A stretch of DNA of 20,999 bases from an uncultured Collinsella sp. (GTDB taxonomy: Bacteria; Actinomycetota; Coriobacteriia; Coriobacteriales; Coriobacteriaceae): the NCBI GenBank assembly GCA_900539035.1, contig UQAU01000034.1, forward strand, positions 1-20,999, given 5' to 3'. The notes beneath the pieces were generated by a model, which saw only the letters and a program-made list of their open reading frames with translations, made no database searches and was not told where the DNA came from. Below, in pieces: positions 1 to 8,089 of the stretch. The position numbers were made by a program, and so were the translations under genes. How positions within the stretch are numbered: position 1 is the stretch's first letter; every line of letters begins with the position of its first letter.

Positions 1-28
1 GTCAGGGGTTCGATCCCCCTCGTCTCCA
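1..28 (+). tRNA. 3' end of tRNA-Ala or tmRNA (partial)
   Basis: The window opens inside a tRNA-like 3' half. A T arm is visible with stem AGGGG (4-8), loop TTCGATC (9-15) and stem CCCCT (16-20). It is followed by the acceptor strand CGTCTCC (21-27) and discriminator A28. CC follows but a full CCA is not encoded. U at acceptor position 70 would allow the G3-U70 pair of alanine identity, and A73 also fits alanine. This suits tRNA-Ala or tmRNA (ssrA). tRNA-Ser is unlikely because bacterial serine tRNAs carry G73. The 5' part lies outside the window, so the two cannot be separated. Confidence 0.75.
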
Positions 29-43
29 CCCGAGCATTGAATG

Positions 44-72
44 AGGCTCCAACGCAAGTTGGGGCCTTTTTT
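44..72 (+). terminator. Rho-independent terminator after the tRNA-like gene
   Basis: A 9-bp stem GGCTCCAAC (45-53) / GTTGGGGCC (58-66) has one T-G wobble and a GCAA loop. It is followed by six T (67-72). It lies 16 bases behind the tRNA-like 3' end and ends that transcript before the ABC-F gene. Confidence 0.85.
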
Positions 73-103
73 CATATAGGCACACAAGGTCAAAGGCGGC
101 ACC

Positions 104-2137
104 ATGATCCTCCTGGTCGACAAGATCGAAAAAAGCTTCGGCGCGCGCGTCCTCTTTAGCGGCGCGTCCTTCCAGATCAACCCCGGCGAGCGCTTCGCGC
201 TCGTGGGTCCCAACGGCGCCGGCAAAACCACCATGCTCAAGATCATCATGGGCATCGACAGCCCCGACGCCGGCCAAGTCCAGTACGCCAAGGACTGCCA
301 GGTAGGTTACCTCGAGCAGGAAACCAACTTGGAGCAAAAGGACACCACCATCCTTGCCGAGGTCATGGCCGCCGCCAAGGAAATCCGCCGTATGGGCGAG
401 CGCGCCAACGAGCTGCAGGCCCAGATCACCGAGCTCTCCGAGCAGGGCAAGGACGTCGACGCACTCCTTAACGAGTACGGCCAGGTCCAGGACCGCTTTG
501 AGCACCTGGGCGGCTACGAGCTCGAGAGCAACGCCCGAAAGATCCTGTCCGGCCTGGGCTTTAAGGTCACCGACTTTGAGCGCCCGTGCTCCGAGTTCTC
601 TGGCGGCTGGCAGATGCGCATCGCGCTGGCCAAGCTTTTCCTGCGCCACCCCGACCTGCTGCTTCTGGACGAGCCCACCAACCACCTGGACCTCGAAAGT
701 GTCCAATGGCTGCGCGGCTTTATCGCCAACTACGACGGCGCCGTGCTCATAGTCAGCCATGACCGCGCCTTCATGGACGCCTGCGTCGACCACGTCGCCG
801 CGCTCGAGAACCGCCGCGTAACCACCTACACCGGCAACTACAGCAGCTACCTCAAGCAACGCGAGGACAACCTGGAGCAGATGCGCGCCAAGCGCGCTGC
901 CCAGGAGCGCGACATAGCCCACATGCAGGTCTTCGTCGACAAGTTCCGCTACAAGCCCACCAAGGCCGCCCAGGCGCAGGAGCGCATCCGCAAGATCGAG
1001 CAAATCAAAAAGGAGCTCGTCATCCTGCCCGAGGGCCACAAGCACATCGACTTTAAGTTCCCCGACCCGCCGCGCTCCGGCGACATGGTCGTGAGCCTCG
1101 AGGGCGTATCCAAGTCCTACGGCGATAAGCACATCTACAGCGACATCGACCTTAAACTCTACCGCGGTGAGCACGTGGCGCTCGTCGGCCCTAATGGCGC
1201 CGGCAAGTCCACCCTCATGAAGATCATCGCCGGCCTGGAGCCGCCCACCACCGGCACCCGCGACCTGGGCACCAACGTGGGCGTGGCTTACTACGCTCAG
1301 CACGCGCTCGAAGGCATGACCGAGTCCAACACCGTCCTGCAAGAGATCGACACCGTCACGCCCAAGTGGACCGTGCCGCAGCAGCGCAGCCTGCTGGGCG
1401 CCTTCCTGTTTAGCGACAACGATTCCATCGAAAAGCAGGTTCGCGTCCTCTCCGGCGGCGAAAAGGCGCGTCTGGCCCTGGCAAAGATGCTCGTGGCGCC
1501 CGAGGCGCTCCTGTGCCTGGACGAGCCCACCAACCACCTGGATATCGACTCGGTGGACATGCTCGAGAACGCCCTCCAAAACTTCCCCGGCACCATCGTG
1601 CTGATCAGCCACGACGAGCACCTGGTACGTGCCGTGGCCAACCGCATCATCGACATCCGCGACGGCAAGGTCACGGTCTACGACGGCGACTACGACTACT
1701 ACCTCTACAAACGCGAGGACCTCGCTGCCCGCGCCGCTGCCGAGGCGGCAGGGGAGAGCGCGCCTGCCGCGGCCAAGTCCACCAAAGCCAACGCCGCCCA
1801 GGACAGCAGCCCCGCGTCGGCCCCCAAGCCGATAGAGGGCAAAAAGACCAAGGAGCAAAAGCGCGCCGAGGCCCAGGCCCGTGCCGCACTCAACAAAAAG
1901 CTCAAAGGCGTGCGCAACCAGCTCAAGAAGATCGAGGCGGAGCTGGACAAAAAGCGCGCCCGCTATGACGAGCTTATGGAATTGATGGCAAGCGAAGAGC
2001 TTTATGCCGATCAGGACAAGTTCAACGCCGCGCTGGGGGAATATAACGGCCTTAAGCAAGAGCTGCCCAAGCTCGAGGACGAATGGCTGGAGCTTTCCAC
2101 CCAGATCGAAGAGGAGACCGCGCGTGAACTCTCGTAA
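104..2137 (+). CDS. ABC-F family ATPase (ribosome-associated)
   Basis: This is a soluble protein of 677 residues with two ATPase cassettes and no membrane segments, the ABC-F layout. Cassette 1 has Walker A GPNGAGKTT (residues 35-43), signature SGGWQMR, and Walker B ending DEPTNHLD. Cassette 2 has GPNGAGKST (about 362-370), LSGGEKARLALAK and again DEPTNHLD. Between them is the long helical linker typical of the family, rich in Arg, Lys and Gln. After cassette 2 comes an Ala/Pro/Lys-rich stretch and then a coiled-coil C-terminal domain (about 590-677). Known ABC-F proteins act on the ribosomal E site, either as translation factors (EttA, Uup, YfmR, YdiF types) or as antibiotic protection. The C-terminal coiled coil and housekeeping context favour a translation factor. 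The subfamily cannot be fixed by eye. The ATG has only a weak upstream AAAGGCGG. Confidence 0.93.
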   Translation: MILLVDKIEKSFGARVLFSGASFQINPGERFALVGPNGAGKTTMLKIIMGIDSPDAGQVQYAKDCQVGYLEQETNLEQKDTTILAEVMAAAKEIRRMGERANELQAQITELSEQGKDVDALLNEYGQVQDRFEHLGGYELESNARKILSGLGFKVTDFERPCSEFSGGWQMRIALAKLFLRHPDLLLLDEPTNHLDLESVQWLRGFIANYDGAVLIVSHDRAFMDACVDHVAALENRRVTTYTGNYSSYLKQREDNLEQMRAKRAAQERDIAHMQVFVDKFRYKPTKAAQAQERIRKIEQIKKELVILPEGHKHIDFKFPDPPRSGDMVVSLEGVSKSYGDKHIYSDIDLKLYRGEHVALVGPNGAGKSTLMKIIAGLEPPTTGTRDLGTNVGVAYYAQHALEGMTESNTVLQEIDTVTPKWTVPQQRSLLGAFLFSDNDSIEKQVRVLSGGEKARLALAKMLVAPEALLCLDEPTNHLDIDSVDMLENALQNFPGTIVLISHDEHLVRAVANRIIDIRDGKVTVYDGDYDYYLYKREDLAARAAAEAAGESAPAAAKSTKANAAQDSSPASAPKPIEGKKTKEQKRAEAQARAALNKKLKGVRNQLKKIEAELDKKRARYDELMELMASEELYADQDKFNAALGEYNGLKQELPKLEDEWLELSTQIEEETARELS

Positions 2138-2420
2138 GGCCGCTGCCGTGGCGATGAGCATCATCGCCATCGCCTGTCGCATCTGCGGCATCTTTATGAG
2201 CGCGATGACCGTGCTGCTGTGCTTTAGCGGCCTCACCGCCAAGATGCAGATCGTGGGCTTTGTCGTTGAGCTTTCGCGCGCGCTGCCGAGTGCCATCGCC
2301 GGCTACGGCGTCATCACATCGCCTTTTGGCGGCGTGTTCCGCTTGGACTACGCCATCGTGGCCGTCATCCTGTTTGTGGCCGATTACCTGCTCACGCGCG
2401 CCTCGCGCCGTGTCCGCTAG
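2124..2420 (+). CDS. Small predicted membrane protein, unknown function
   Basis: I do not recognise this protein. The chosen start is GTG 2124, because GAGGAG (2111-2116) sits 7 bases upstream. The gene then overlaps the end of the ABC-F gene by 14 bases. This gives 98 residues. A basic N-terminus is followed by a long hydrophobic stretch (about residues 9-35) and a second one near residues 77-92 (IVAVILFVADYLL), so two membrane helices are likely. The frame closes with TAG just before the ribosome site of the next gene, the M50 protease. The tight spacing suggests co-translation with both neighbours. A later start at ATG 2154 is possible but has no comparable ribosome site. Confidence 0.6.
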   Translation: MNSRKAAAVAMSIIAIACRICGIFMSAMTVLLCFSGLTAKMQIVGFVVELSRALPSAIAGYGVITSPFGGVFRLDYAIVAVILFVADYLLTRASRRVR

Positions 2421-2429
2421 GGGAGTGAC

Positions 2430-3113
2430 ATGTCCAGCAGCTACCTCATGAACCTGCTCGCCAGCGCCGTCGCCGTCATCGTGGGCATCGTCATCCACGA
2501 GAGCGCGCACGCCGCGGCAGCATGGGCGCTCGGCGACAAGACGGCCCGTTCGCGCGGCCGCGTCTCGCTCAACCCGCTCAACCACATCGACCCGTTTGGC
2601 ACCGTCCTTCTACCGCTGCTGATGCTCGCCGCCGGCGGCCCGGTATTCGCCTTCGCCAAGCCCGTGCCCGTCTACCTCAACAACTTCAAGCATCCCAAAC
2701 GCGACGAGGTCCTGGTGAGCGTGGCCGGCCCCGCATCGAACATCGCGCTGGCATGCCTTGCTGCCGCCCTCATGCATGCGGCATACGGCAACCTCTACAC
2801 CAGCATGTCCTTTGACGTGGCGTCCCAAATCATGAACTTCGGTGCCACGTTTATCGTGGTCAACCTGTCGCTCGCGTTTTTTAACCTCATCCCGATTCCG
2901 CCGCTCGACGGCTCATCGATCATCGTTCCGTTCCTCAAGGGCAAGGCACTCGCCAACTACTACCGCCTGCAGCAATACGCCATGCCGATCCTTATCATCG
3001 TGTTGTATCTGTTGCCCATGTGGACCGGCATCGACGTGATCGGGCGCTATTTCGACATTACCGTGTATCCGCTGGCCGAGTGGCTGCTCAACTTCGCAAT
3101 CGCCGGCATCTAG
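2430..3113 (+). CDS. Site-2 protease-like M50 zinc metalloprotease (rhomboid-like small type)
   Basis: This is a polytopic membrane protein of 227 residues. The zinc motif HESAH (His23, Glu24, His27) lies in the first hydrophobic segment. The family's third ligand is Asp160 in NLIPIPPLDGS. At least four hydrophobic segments are visible (about 8-25, 56-76, 99-118 and 137-155), plus one more near 185-200. No PDZ domain is present, which matches the short M50B group (YwhC/FtsH-independent type). Such proteases cut substrates inside the membrane. The substrate here is unknown. AGGGGAG precedes ATG 2430 with a short gap of four bases. Confidence 0.88.
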   Translation: MSSSYLMNLLASAVAVIVGIVIHESAHAAAAWALGDKTARSRGRVSLNPLNHIDPFGTVLLPLLMLAAGGPVFAFAKPVPVYLNNFKHPKRDEVLVSVAGPASNIALACLAAALMHAAYGNLYTSMSFDVASQIMNFGATFIVVNLSLAFFNLIPIPPLDGSSIIVPFLKGKALANYYRLQQYAMPILIIVLYLLPMWTGIDVIGRYFDITVYPLAEWLLNFAIAGI

Positions 3114-3128
3114 GGTAAACTTACAGGT

Positions 3129-3147
3129 CGACCGTGCAAAACGGTCG
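3129..3147. promoter_or_regulatory. Hairpin in the gap before scpA
   Basis: A perfect 7-bp inverted repeat CGACCGT / ACGGTCG with loop GCAAA lies in the 84-base gap between the M50 gene and scpA. There is no T run behind it, so it is not a classical terminator. A GC-rich repeat (GGCGC type) follows at about 3167-3181. This is the longest gap in the first part of the gene block and may carry a transcription start or attenuation site, but I see no convincing -35/-10 pair. Confidence 0.3.
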
Positions 3148-3197
3148 CAACATGCACCCAAACCGCGCCGCGAAGGCGCCGTCAAAGGAGGTCGAAG

Positions 3198-4007
3198 ATG
3201 TCGTATCGCGTGTCGACGCAGGTCTACAGCGGACCGTTCGACCTGCTGCTGCAGCTGGTAACCCGCCAAAAGGTTGATATCGGCGCCATCTCGATCAGCG
3301 AGGTGGCCGAGCAATACCTTGCCGAGGCCGAGCGCATCGAGGCGCTGGACCTGGACGTGGCGAGCGACTTTTTGCTGGTCGCGGCAACCCTTTTGGACAT
3401 CAAGGCTGCCTCGCTGGTGCCCCAGGAGGCCCCGCGCAAGACAGACGACGATGACGAGGACGACGATGACCTCGAGGAACTAAGCGCGCTCGACGGCGAC
3501 GCCCTGCGTGAGGTCCTGATTCAGCGCCTGATCGCCTACAAGCAGTTTAAGGGCGCGGCGGCAGCCCTTGGCGCGCGCATGCAGGCCGAGAGCCGCATGC
3601 ATCCGCGCGTGGCCGGCCCCGACCCCGAGTTCTTGGGCCTTATGCCCGACTACCTGGCCGGCATTACCCTGCGCGGCCTCGCCGTCATCTGCGCCGACCT
3701 GGACGGCAAGCGCCAGACCTTCCTGCTGGAGGCCGAGCACGTGGCACCGCATCGCGTGCCGCTCGACCTGACGGTGGCCTCGGTCGACCGCTTTACCATG
3801 GCGCATCAAACCTGCACCTTCCGCGAGCTCTTGGACGGCGACGCCACCACCGAGCAGCTCGTCGTCACCTTCCTGGCCATGCTCGAGCTCGCCAAGCGCG
3901 GCTCGCTTACGCTGAGCCAGGACGAAATCTTCGGAACCATTCAAATCAACCGCGTCGAGGGCGCCGAGGCATACGCACCCGGCGAGGGCCCCGAGCTCAC
4001 CGAATAG
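3198..4007 (+). CDS. scpA: Segregation and condensation protein A
   Basis: This is the kleisin subunit of the SMC-ScpAB condensin (269 residues). The N-terminal signature GPFDLLLQLV (residues 12-21) and the following helix, which contacts the SMC neck, are clear. A very acidic loop (DDDDEDDDD, about residues 77-85) separates it from the middle part. The C-terminal winged-helix half ends near the usual family length. A strong AAAGGAGGT (3184-3192) sits just before the ATG. scpB follows after 12 bases, the conserved pairing of these partners. The smc gene is not in the window. Confidence 0.95.
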   Translation: MSYRVSTQVYSGPFDLLLQLVTRQKVDIGAISISEVAEQYLAEAERIEALDLDVASDFLLVAATLLDIKAASLVPQEAPRKTDDDDEDDDDLEELSALDGDALREVLIQRLIAYKQFKGAAAALGARMQAESRMHPRVAGPDPEFLGLMPDYLAGITLRGLAVICADLDGKRQTFLLEAEHVAPHRVPLDLTVASVDRFTMAHQTCTFRELLDGDATTEQLVVTFLAMLELAKRGSLTLSQDEIFGTIQINRVEGAEAYAPGEGPELTE

Positions 4008-4019
4008 GAGCGACCAACC

Positions 4020-4748
4020 ATGTCAACCCTTTCCACGCTGGAGGCAAACAGCCTCAAAGGCGCCCTCGAGGCGCTGCTGCTGGTGTCGAGCGACCCCGTG
4101 AGCGCGCCCGCGTTGGCAGGTGCGCTGGATATCGCCCCGGGCGAGTGCGCGTCGCTTTTGGCCGAGCTCAAGGTTGAGTATGAGGAGGCCAACCGCGGCT
4201 TTCAGCTGCGCGAGGTCGCCGGTGGCTGGCGCCTGTTTACACACCCCGCCTACCACGACGTGGTCGAGGCATATGTCCTGAGCTGGGACACGCAAAAGCT
4301 GTCGCAGGCGGCGCTCGAGACCCTGGCCGTCATCGCCTACCACCAACCCGTCACGCGCGAGGTGGTCAAGGGCATCCGCGGCGTCAACTCCGACGGCGTC
4401 ATCGCGTCGCTCGTGGACAAGGGCCTGGTGCGCGAGCTCGGCCGCGACCCCGAGCGCGGTCAGGCCATCATCTACGGCACGACCAACGCCTTTTTGGAAA
4501 AGTTCGGCCTGCGCTCCACCCGCGACCTTCCCGATCTGGAGCAGTTTGCCCCCGACGAGCAGTCGCGCCAGTTTATCCGCGAGCGCCTGAGCGGCCGAAG
4601 CATTCAGTCCACGCTCGAGGAGCAGGCTGAGGACCTGGACGAAGAGCGCGAACTGATCGATACCGATGTTGAAGATGTTGAGGCAGTCGAGGACTTGGAG
4701 AACCTGGTCGTCGACGAGACCTCGGAGGATTTGCATGACGAGGACTAA
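4020..4748 (+). CDS. scpB: Segregation and condensation protein B
   Basis: This is the dimeric winged-helix partner of ScpA in the SMC complex (242 residues). The hallmark block LETLAVIAYHQPVTR followed by GIRGVNSD is present near residues 100-125, with the second winged helix around ERGQAIIYGTT. The C-terminal 45 residues are a low-complexity acidic tail (many Glu, Asp, Val). The ribosome site AGGAG overlaps the scpA stop, which suggests translational coupling. Confidence 0.95.
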   Translation: MSTLSTLEANSLKGALEALLLVSSDPVSAPALAGALDIAPGECASLLAELKVEYEEANRGFQLREVAGGWRLFTHPAYHDVVEAYVLSWDTQKLSQAALETLAVIAYHQPVTREVVKGIRGVNSDGVIASLVDKGLVRELGRDPERGQAIIYGTTNAFLEKFGLRSTRDLPDLEQFAPDEQSRQFIRERLSGRSIQSTLEEQAEDLDEERELIDTDVEDVEAVEDLENLVVDETSEDLHDED

Positions 4749-4770
4749 CGAAGTAGGGGAGACGCGCGCC

Positions 4771-5700
4771 ATGGGCAACGCAGTACCCGCAACCTACGCC
4801 CAGCCCGTCTATCCGCACACCATGCGCCTGCAGCGCTTTTTGGCGCGCGCGGGCGTGGCGAGCCGTCGCGGCTCGGAGGACCTGATGACCGCTGGCCGCG
4901 TGACCGTCAACGGCCAGGTCGCGACCGAACTGGGCACCAAGGTCGATGTCGACCACGACCATATCGAGGTCGACGGTATGCCCGTCAAGCTCGACCAGGG
5001 CGCCGTGTACCTGATGCTCTACAAGCCGACCGGCTACCTCACTACCATGAGCGACCCGCAGGAGCGTCCCTGTGTGGCGGACCTGGTTCCCCGCGACCGC
5101 TTTCCGGGACTTTTCCCGGTGGGCCGCCTGGACCGCGACACCACAGGCCTTTTGCTCTTTACCACCGACGGCGACCTGTCGCAGGACCTGCTGCACCCCA
5201 GCAAGCACGTCTACAAGACCTACCAGGCGCTCGTGGACGGCCACCTGACCGATCGCGATCTAGACCCGCTCCGCCGCGGCATCGAGCTCGACGACGGCCT
5301 ATGTCAGCCGGCAATCTGCCGCGTCATCAGCGCGCGCGAGGCCGAGGCCGTGGCTCCGCAAGGCGTAAAGCCCGGTACCACCGCCGTGGAGGTCATCATC
5401 CGCGAGGGCCGCAAGAACCAGGTCAAGCGCATGCTGAGCAAAATCCACCACCCGGTAATCCGTCTGCATCGCTGCAACTTTGCAGGCCTTGAGCTCGAGG
5501 GCGTGGCCAAGGGCTCGTGGCGCGAGCTCACCGACCGCGAGGTGCAGATCCTCAAAAGCGGTGGCATCCTGCCCAAGCAGGCGAGCGCCGAGCGCAACGG
5601 CGGTAAGCCCCAAGACACGCCCGCCAGCCGCACGCGTCACCACGGCAGCCACGGCTCCGCACCCAAGCGCAACACCTACCGCGAGCGCTACACGGGCTAG
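4771..5700 (+). CDS. rluB: 23S rRNA pseudouridine synthase, RluB/RsuA family
   Basis: This enzyme isomerises a uridine in rRNA. The family's E. coli member RluB modifies the peptidyl-transferase region. An N-terminal S4 RNA-binding domain (residues 18-75, MRLQRFLARAGVASRR) is followed by the catalytic domain with GRLDRDTTG. The catalytic Asp is residue 121. The last 45 residues are a Lys/Arg/His-rich tail. Two starts are possible. ATG 4735 has GGAGG and overlaps scpB. ATG 4771 has GGGGAG (4757-4762). I chose 4771 because the extra 12 codons (AGG, ACT, GTA, GGG and so on) are rare elsewhere in this block. scpAB next to rluB and cmk is a common Gram-positive order. Confidence 0.92.
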   Translation: MGNAVPATYAQPVYPHTMRLQRFLARAGVASRRGSEDLMTAGRVTVNGQVATELGTKVDVDHDHIEVDGMPVKLDQGAVYLMLYKPTGYLTTMSDPQERPCVADLVPRDRFPGLFPVGRLDRDTTGLLLFTTDGDLSQDLLHPSKHVYKTYQALVDGHLTDRDLDPLRRGIELDDGLCQPAICRVISAREAEAVAPQGVKPGTTAVEVIIREGRKNQVKRMLSKIHHPVIRLHRCNFAGLELEGVAKGSWRELTDREVQILKSGGILPKQASAERNGGKPQDTPASRTRHHGSHGSAPKRNTYRERYTG

Positions 5701-5766
5701 CCAGTCCGCCAGCAAGCAGCGCCCGCGAACCATACCAGCACGTCACCCATCGAAAGGAAGCATTGC

Positions 5767-6453
5767 ATGATCGTCGCCATCGACGGCCCCGCCGGTTCCG
5801 GCAAGTCCACCATCGCCAAGGAGATCGCCCGTCAGCTGGGCTTTAACAAGCTCGACACGGGCGCCATGTACCGCGCCGTCACCTTCGCCGCGCTCGACCG
5901 CGGCATCGACCTGGACGACGAGGCAGCCATCGACGCCCTCGCCGAGCAGATCGAAATCCGCTTTACCAACGGCACCGGCGAGGACACGCGCCTGACCATT
6001 GACGGCCAGGACGCTTCGGCCGCCATCCGTACCCCGCAGGTCGACGCCAACGTGTCCAAGGTCTCGGCCTATCCGGGCGTGCGCGCCGCCATGCTCATCC
6101 ATCAGCGCCGTGCCGCCGAGGACCGCGACATTGTCGCCGAGGGTCGCGACATCGGAACCGTCGTGTTCCCCAACGCGCAGGTCAAAGTATTCCTGACCGC
6201 CGACCCGCGCGAGCGCGCCCGTCGCCGCGTGCTGCAGCGTCACCAAAACGACGCCCAGCCGCTCACGTCCGAGCAACTCGAGGCCGAGGTCGACGAGACC
6301 CTCGACGCTCTCAAGCAGCGCGACAAGCTCGACAGCAGCCGCGAAGTTGCGCCGCTCGTGCCCGCCGAGGACGCCGTGCACGTCGACTCCACCGCCCACA
6401 CCATCGATGAGGTCGTCTCGATAATCGAGGACCTCATCAACCAAAGGAGGTAG
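5767..6453 (+). CDS. cmk: Cytidylate kinase
   Basis: This enzyme phosphorylates CMP and dCMP to the diphosphates in the cytosol (228 residues). The P loop GPAGSGKST is at residues 7-15 and the substrate-binding LDTGAMYRA follows at about 30-38. EGRDIGTVVFP and the Arg-rich lid (DPRERARRRVLQR) are present. AAAGGAAG precedes the ATG. The 66-base gap from rluB holds nothing I recognise. It is followed by plsC after only three bases. Confidence 0.95.
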   Translation: MIVAIDGPAGSGKSTIAKEIARQLGFNKLDTGAMYRAVTFAALDRGIDLDDEAAIDALAEQIEIRFTNGTGEDTRLTIDGQDASAAIRTPQVDANVSKVSAYPGVRAAMLIHQRRAAEDRDIVAEGRDIGTVVFPNAQVKVFLTADPRERARRRVLQRHQNDAQPLTSEQLEAEVDETLDALKQRDKLDSSREVAPLVPAEDAVHVDSTAHTIDEVVSIIEDLINQRR

Positions 6454-6456
6454 CCC

Positions 6457-7185
6457 ATGCACCTGTTTAAGCAGACGCCCGAGGATTATTACAACGCTCC
6501 TTATGCAGAGTTCCCAGCGCTCATCCGCGGCACCGTCGTCGTAGTCATGGCCATCCTTTGGGCCTTCTCCAAGCTCATGTGGCGTTGGAAGGTCGAGGAT
6601 GCCGATCTGCTGTTTGAGCGCCAGGACGGCCGCGGGAGCGTAGTCATCTGCAACCACACCTCGATGGCCGAGCTCTTGGCCGTGGAGACGGCGCTGTTCT
6701 TTGGGGGGCGCCGCATTCGTCCCATCTTTAAGTCCGAGTTCGCCAAGAGCAAGATTGTGCGCTGGGCCTTTAGCCGCGTAGGCGGCATCCCCGTGGAGCG
6801 TGGTACTGCAGATATGAAGTGCCTGCGCGCCGCCCAGCATGCGCTGCAGCGCGGCGAGGACGTTCTGATCTTCCCCGAGGGCACGCGCATCCGCTCGCGC
6901 GAGATCAAGCCCGAGGTCCACGGCGGTTTTGCGCTCATCGCTCAGATGGGCAAGGCACCTGTGAACCCGCTCGCCATCTGCGGCTGGTCCGACATCACGC
7001 CCGCGGGCAAAAAGATCATGCGTCCCAAGAAGTGCTGGATCCGCGCCGGCAAGGCCGTCTCGCTTTCTGACGCACCGGCCGGGCTTAAGCGCACGGAGCG
7101 CCTGGAATGGTTTGAGTCCGAGGCCATGAACCGCGTCTACGCCATGCGAGACGAGCTGTGCGCTGAGCACCCGGGTAGGTTCTAG
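6457..7185 (+). CDS. plsC: 1-acyl-glycerol-3-phosphate acyltransferase (PlsC-like)
   Basis: This protein probably acylates lysophosphatidic acid to phosphatidic acid at the membrane (242 residues). One hydrophobic anchor lies at about residues 24-42. Motif I reads NHTSMAE: His67 is present but the partner five residues later is Glu72 instead of the usual Asp of HX4D. Motif II-like GGIPVERG (109-116), motif III FPEGTR (139-144) and the later VNPLAI are normal. A full AAAGGAGGT precedes the ATG. PlsY and GpsA are encoded further down the same block, so three steps of phosphatidate synthesis are together. Other lysophospholipid acyltransferase substrates are possible. Confidence 0.85.
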   Translation: MHLFKQTPEDYYNAPYAEFPALIRGTVVVVMAILWAFSKLMWRWKVEDADLLFERQDGRGSVVICNHTSMAELLAVETALFFGGRRIRPIFKSEFAKSKIVRWAFSRVGGIPVERGTADMKCLRAAQHALQRGEDVLIFPEGTRIRSREIKPEVHGGFALIAQMGKAPVNPLAICGWSDITPAGKKIMRPKKCWIRAGKAVSLSDAPAGLKRTERLEWFESEAMNRVYAMRDELCAEHPGRF

Positions 7186-7187
7186 CC

Positions 7188-8087
7188 ATGAGCGAGAACA
7201 TGACGAACACCTCCGCGACTGCGTCCGACCAAGCAACCGCGCCCACCATCGAGATCGCCGCCCACGCCGGCACTTGCTACGGCGTACAGCGTGCGCTCGA
7301 TATGGCGCTGGCCGCCGCGCCGCAGGCAGGGGAGTGCACTCAAGTTCACACCTTGGGTCCGCTCATCCATAACCCCATCGTGGTGCGCGAGCTTGCTGAG
7401 GCAGGCGTTGGCCTGGCCGAAACCCTGGATGACGCCGTAACCGGCACCGTGATCATCCGCGCCCACGGCGTGGTGCCTCAGGTGATCGATGCTGCCCGCA
7501 AGCGTGGCCTCAACGTGGTCGACGCCACCTGCCCCTACGTGAAGAAGGTCCATATGGCAGCCGAGCGCCTGGTGCGCGAGGGCTACCGCGTGGTGGTCGT
7601 AGGCGAGCCGGGCCATCCCGAGGTGGAGGGCATCCTGGGCCACGCCGGCAATGATGCGCAGGTCGTGAGCTGTGCCGCCGACGCCAACGCCTTGTCGCTC
7701 AAGGGCAAGGTGGGTCTGGTCGTGCAGACCACTCAGACCGCGCAGAACCTCGCCGAGGTCGTGGCAGTCATCACCCCGCGTGTGCAGGAGCTGCGCGTGA
7801 TCAACACCATCTGCGCCGCCACGAGTGAGCGTCAACAGGCAGCAGCCACACTTGCCAAACGCTGTGATTGCATGGTCGTCGTGGGTGGCAAGAACTCGGG
7901 CAACACCCGCCGCCTGGCTCAGATTTGCGCAGACGCCTGCGAGCACACGCATCACATCGAGGAAGCTTCCGAGCTTCTGGCCGCGTGGTTTACCGACGCT
8001 CATCACATCGGCATCACCGCTGGAGCCTCCACCCCGCAAGAACACATCGAGCGCGCCGTCGAGCGCATCAAGGAGCTTTGCCGCTAA
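7188..8087 (+). CDS. ispH: 4-hydroxy-3-methylbut-2-enyl diphosphate reductase
   Basis: This is the last enzyme of the MEP isoprenoid pathway. It is a 4Fe-4S protein making IPP and DMAPP (299 residues). The three cluster cysteines are Cys30 (HAGTCYGV), Cys115 (DATCPYV) and Cys209 (INTICAAT). Substrate motifs IIRAHGV, GHPEVEGI, GGKNSGNT and ITAGASTP are all present. The start ATG 7188 lies two bases after the plsC stop and has only a weak GGTAGG. ATG 7200 is an in-frame alternative. The first 20 residues are a Ser/Thr-rich extension. The protein is the plain short type, without the S1-domain fusion seen in some anaerobes. Confidence 0.95.
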   Translation: MSENMTNTSATASDQATAPTIEIAAHAGTCYGVQRALDMALAAAPQAGECTQVHTLGPLIHNPIVVRELAEAGVGLAETLDDAVTGTVIIRAHGVVPQVIDAARKRGLNVVDATCPYVKKVHMAAERLVREGYRVVVVGEPGHPEVEGILGHAGNDAQVVSCAADANALSLKGKVGLVVQTTQTAQNLAEVVAVITPRVQELRVINTICAATSERQQAAATLAKRCDCMVVVGGKNSGNTRRLAQICADACEHTHHIEEASELLAAWFTDAHHIGITAGASTPQEHIERAVERIKELCR

Positions 8088-8089
8088 CC

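Noticed and set aside
1..28. tRNA-Ser as identity of the first RNA
   Set aside because: Bacterial tRNA-Ser has G at position 73. Here it is A, and U70 fits alanine-type acceptors better.
2..2296. A 764-codon open frame on the minus strand across the ABC-F gene
   Set aside because: It is the opposite-strand image of a strongly G/C-third-position gene. The + strand protein has complete ABC-F motifs, and the minus frame has low-complexity Leu/Val/Gly content.
5743..7236. A 497-codon minus-strand frame across cmk and plsC
   Set aside because: It is antisense to two well-recognised genes and has no domain or ribosome site.
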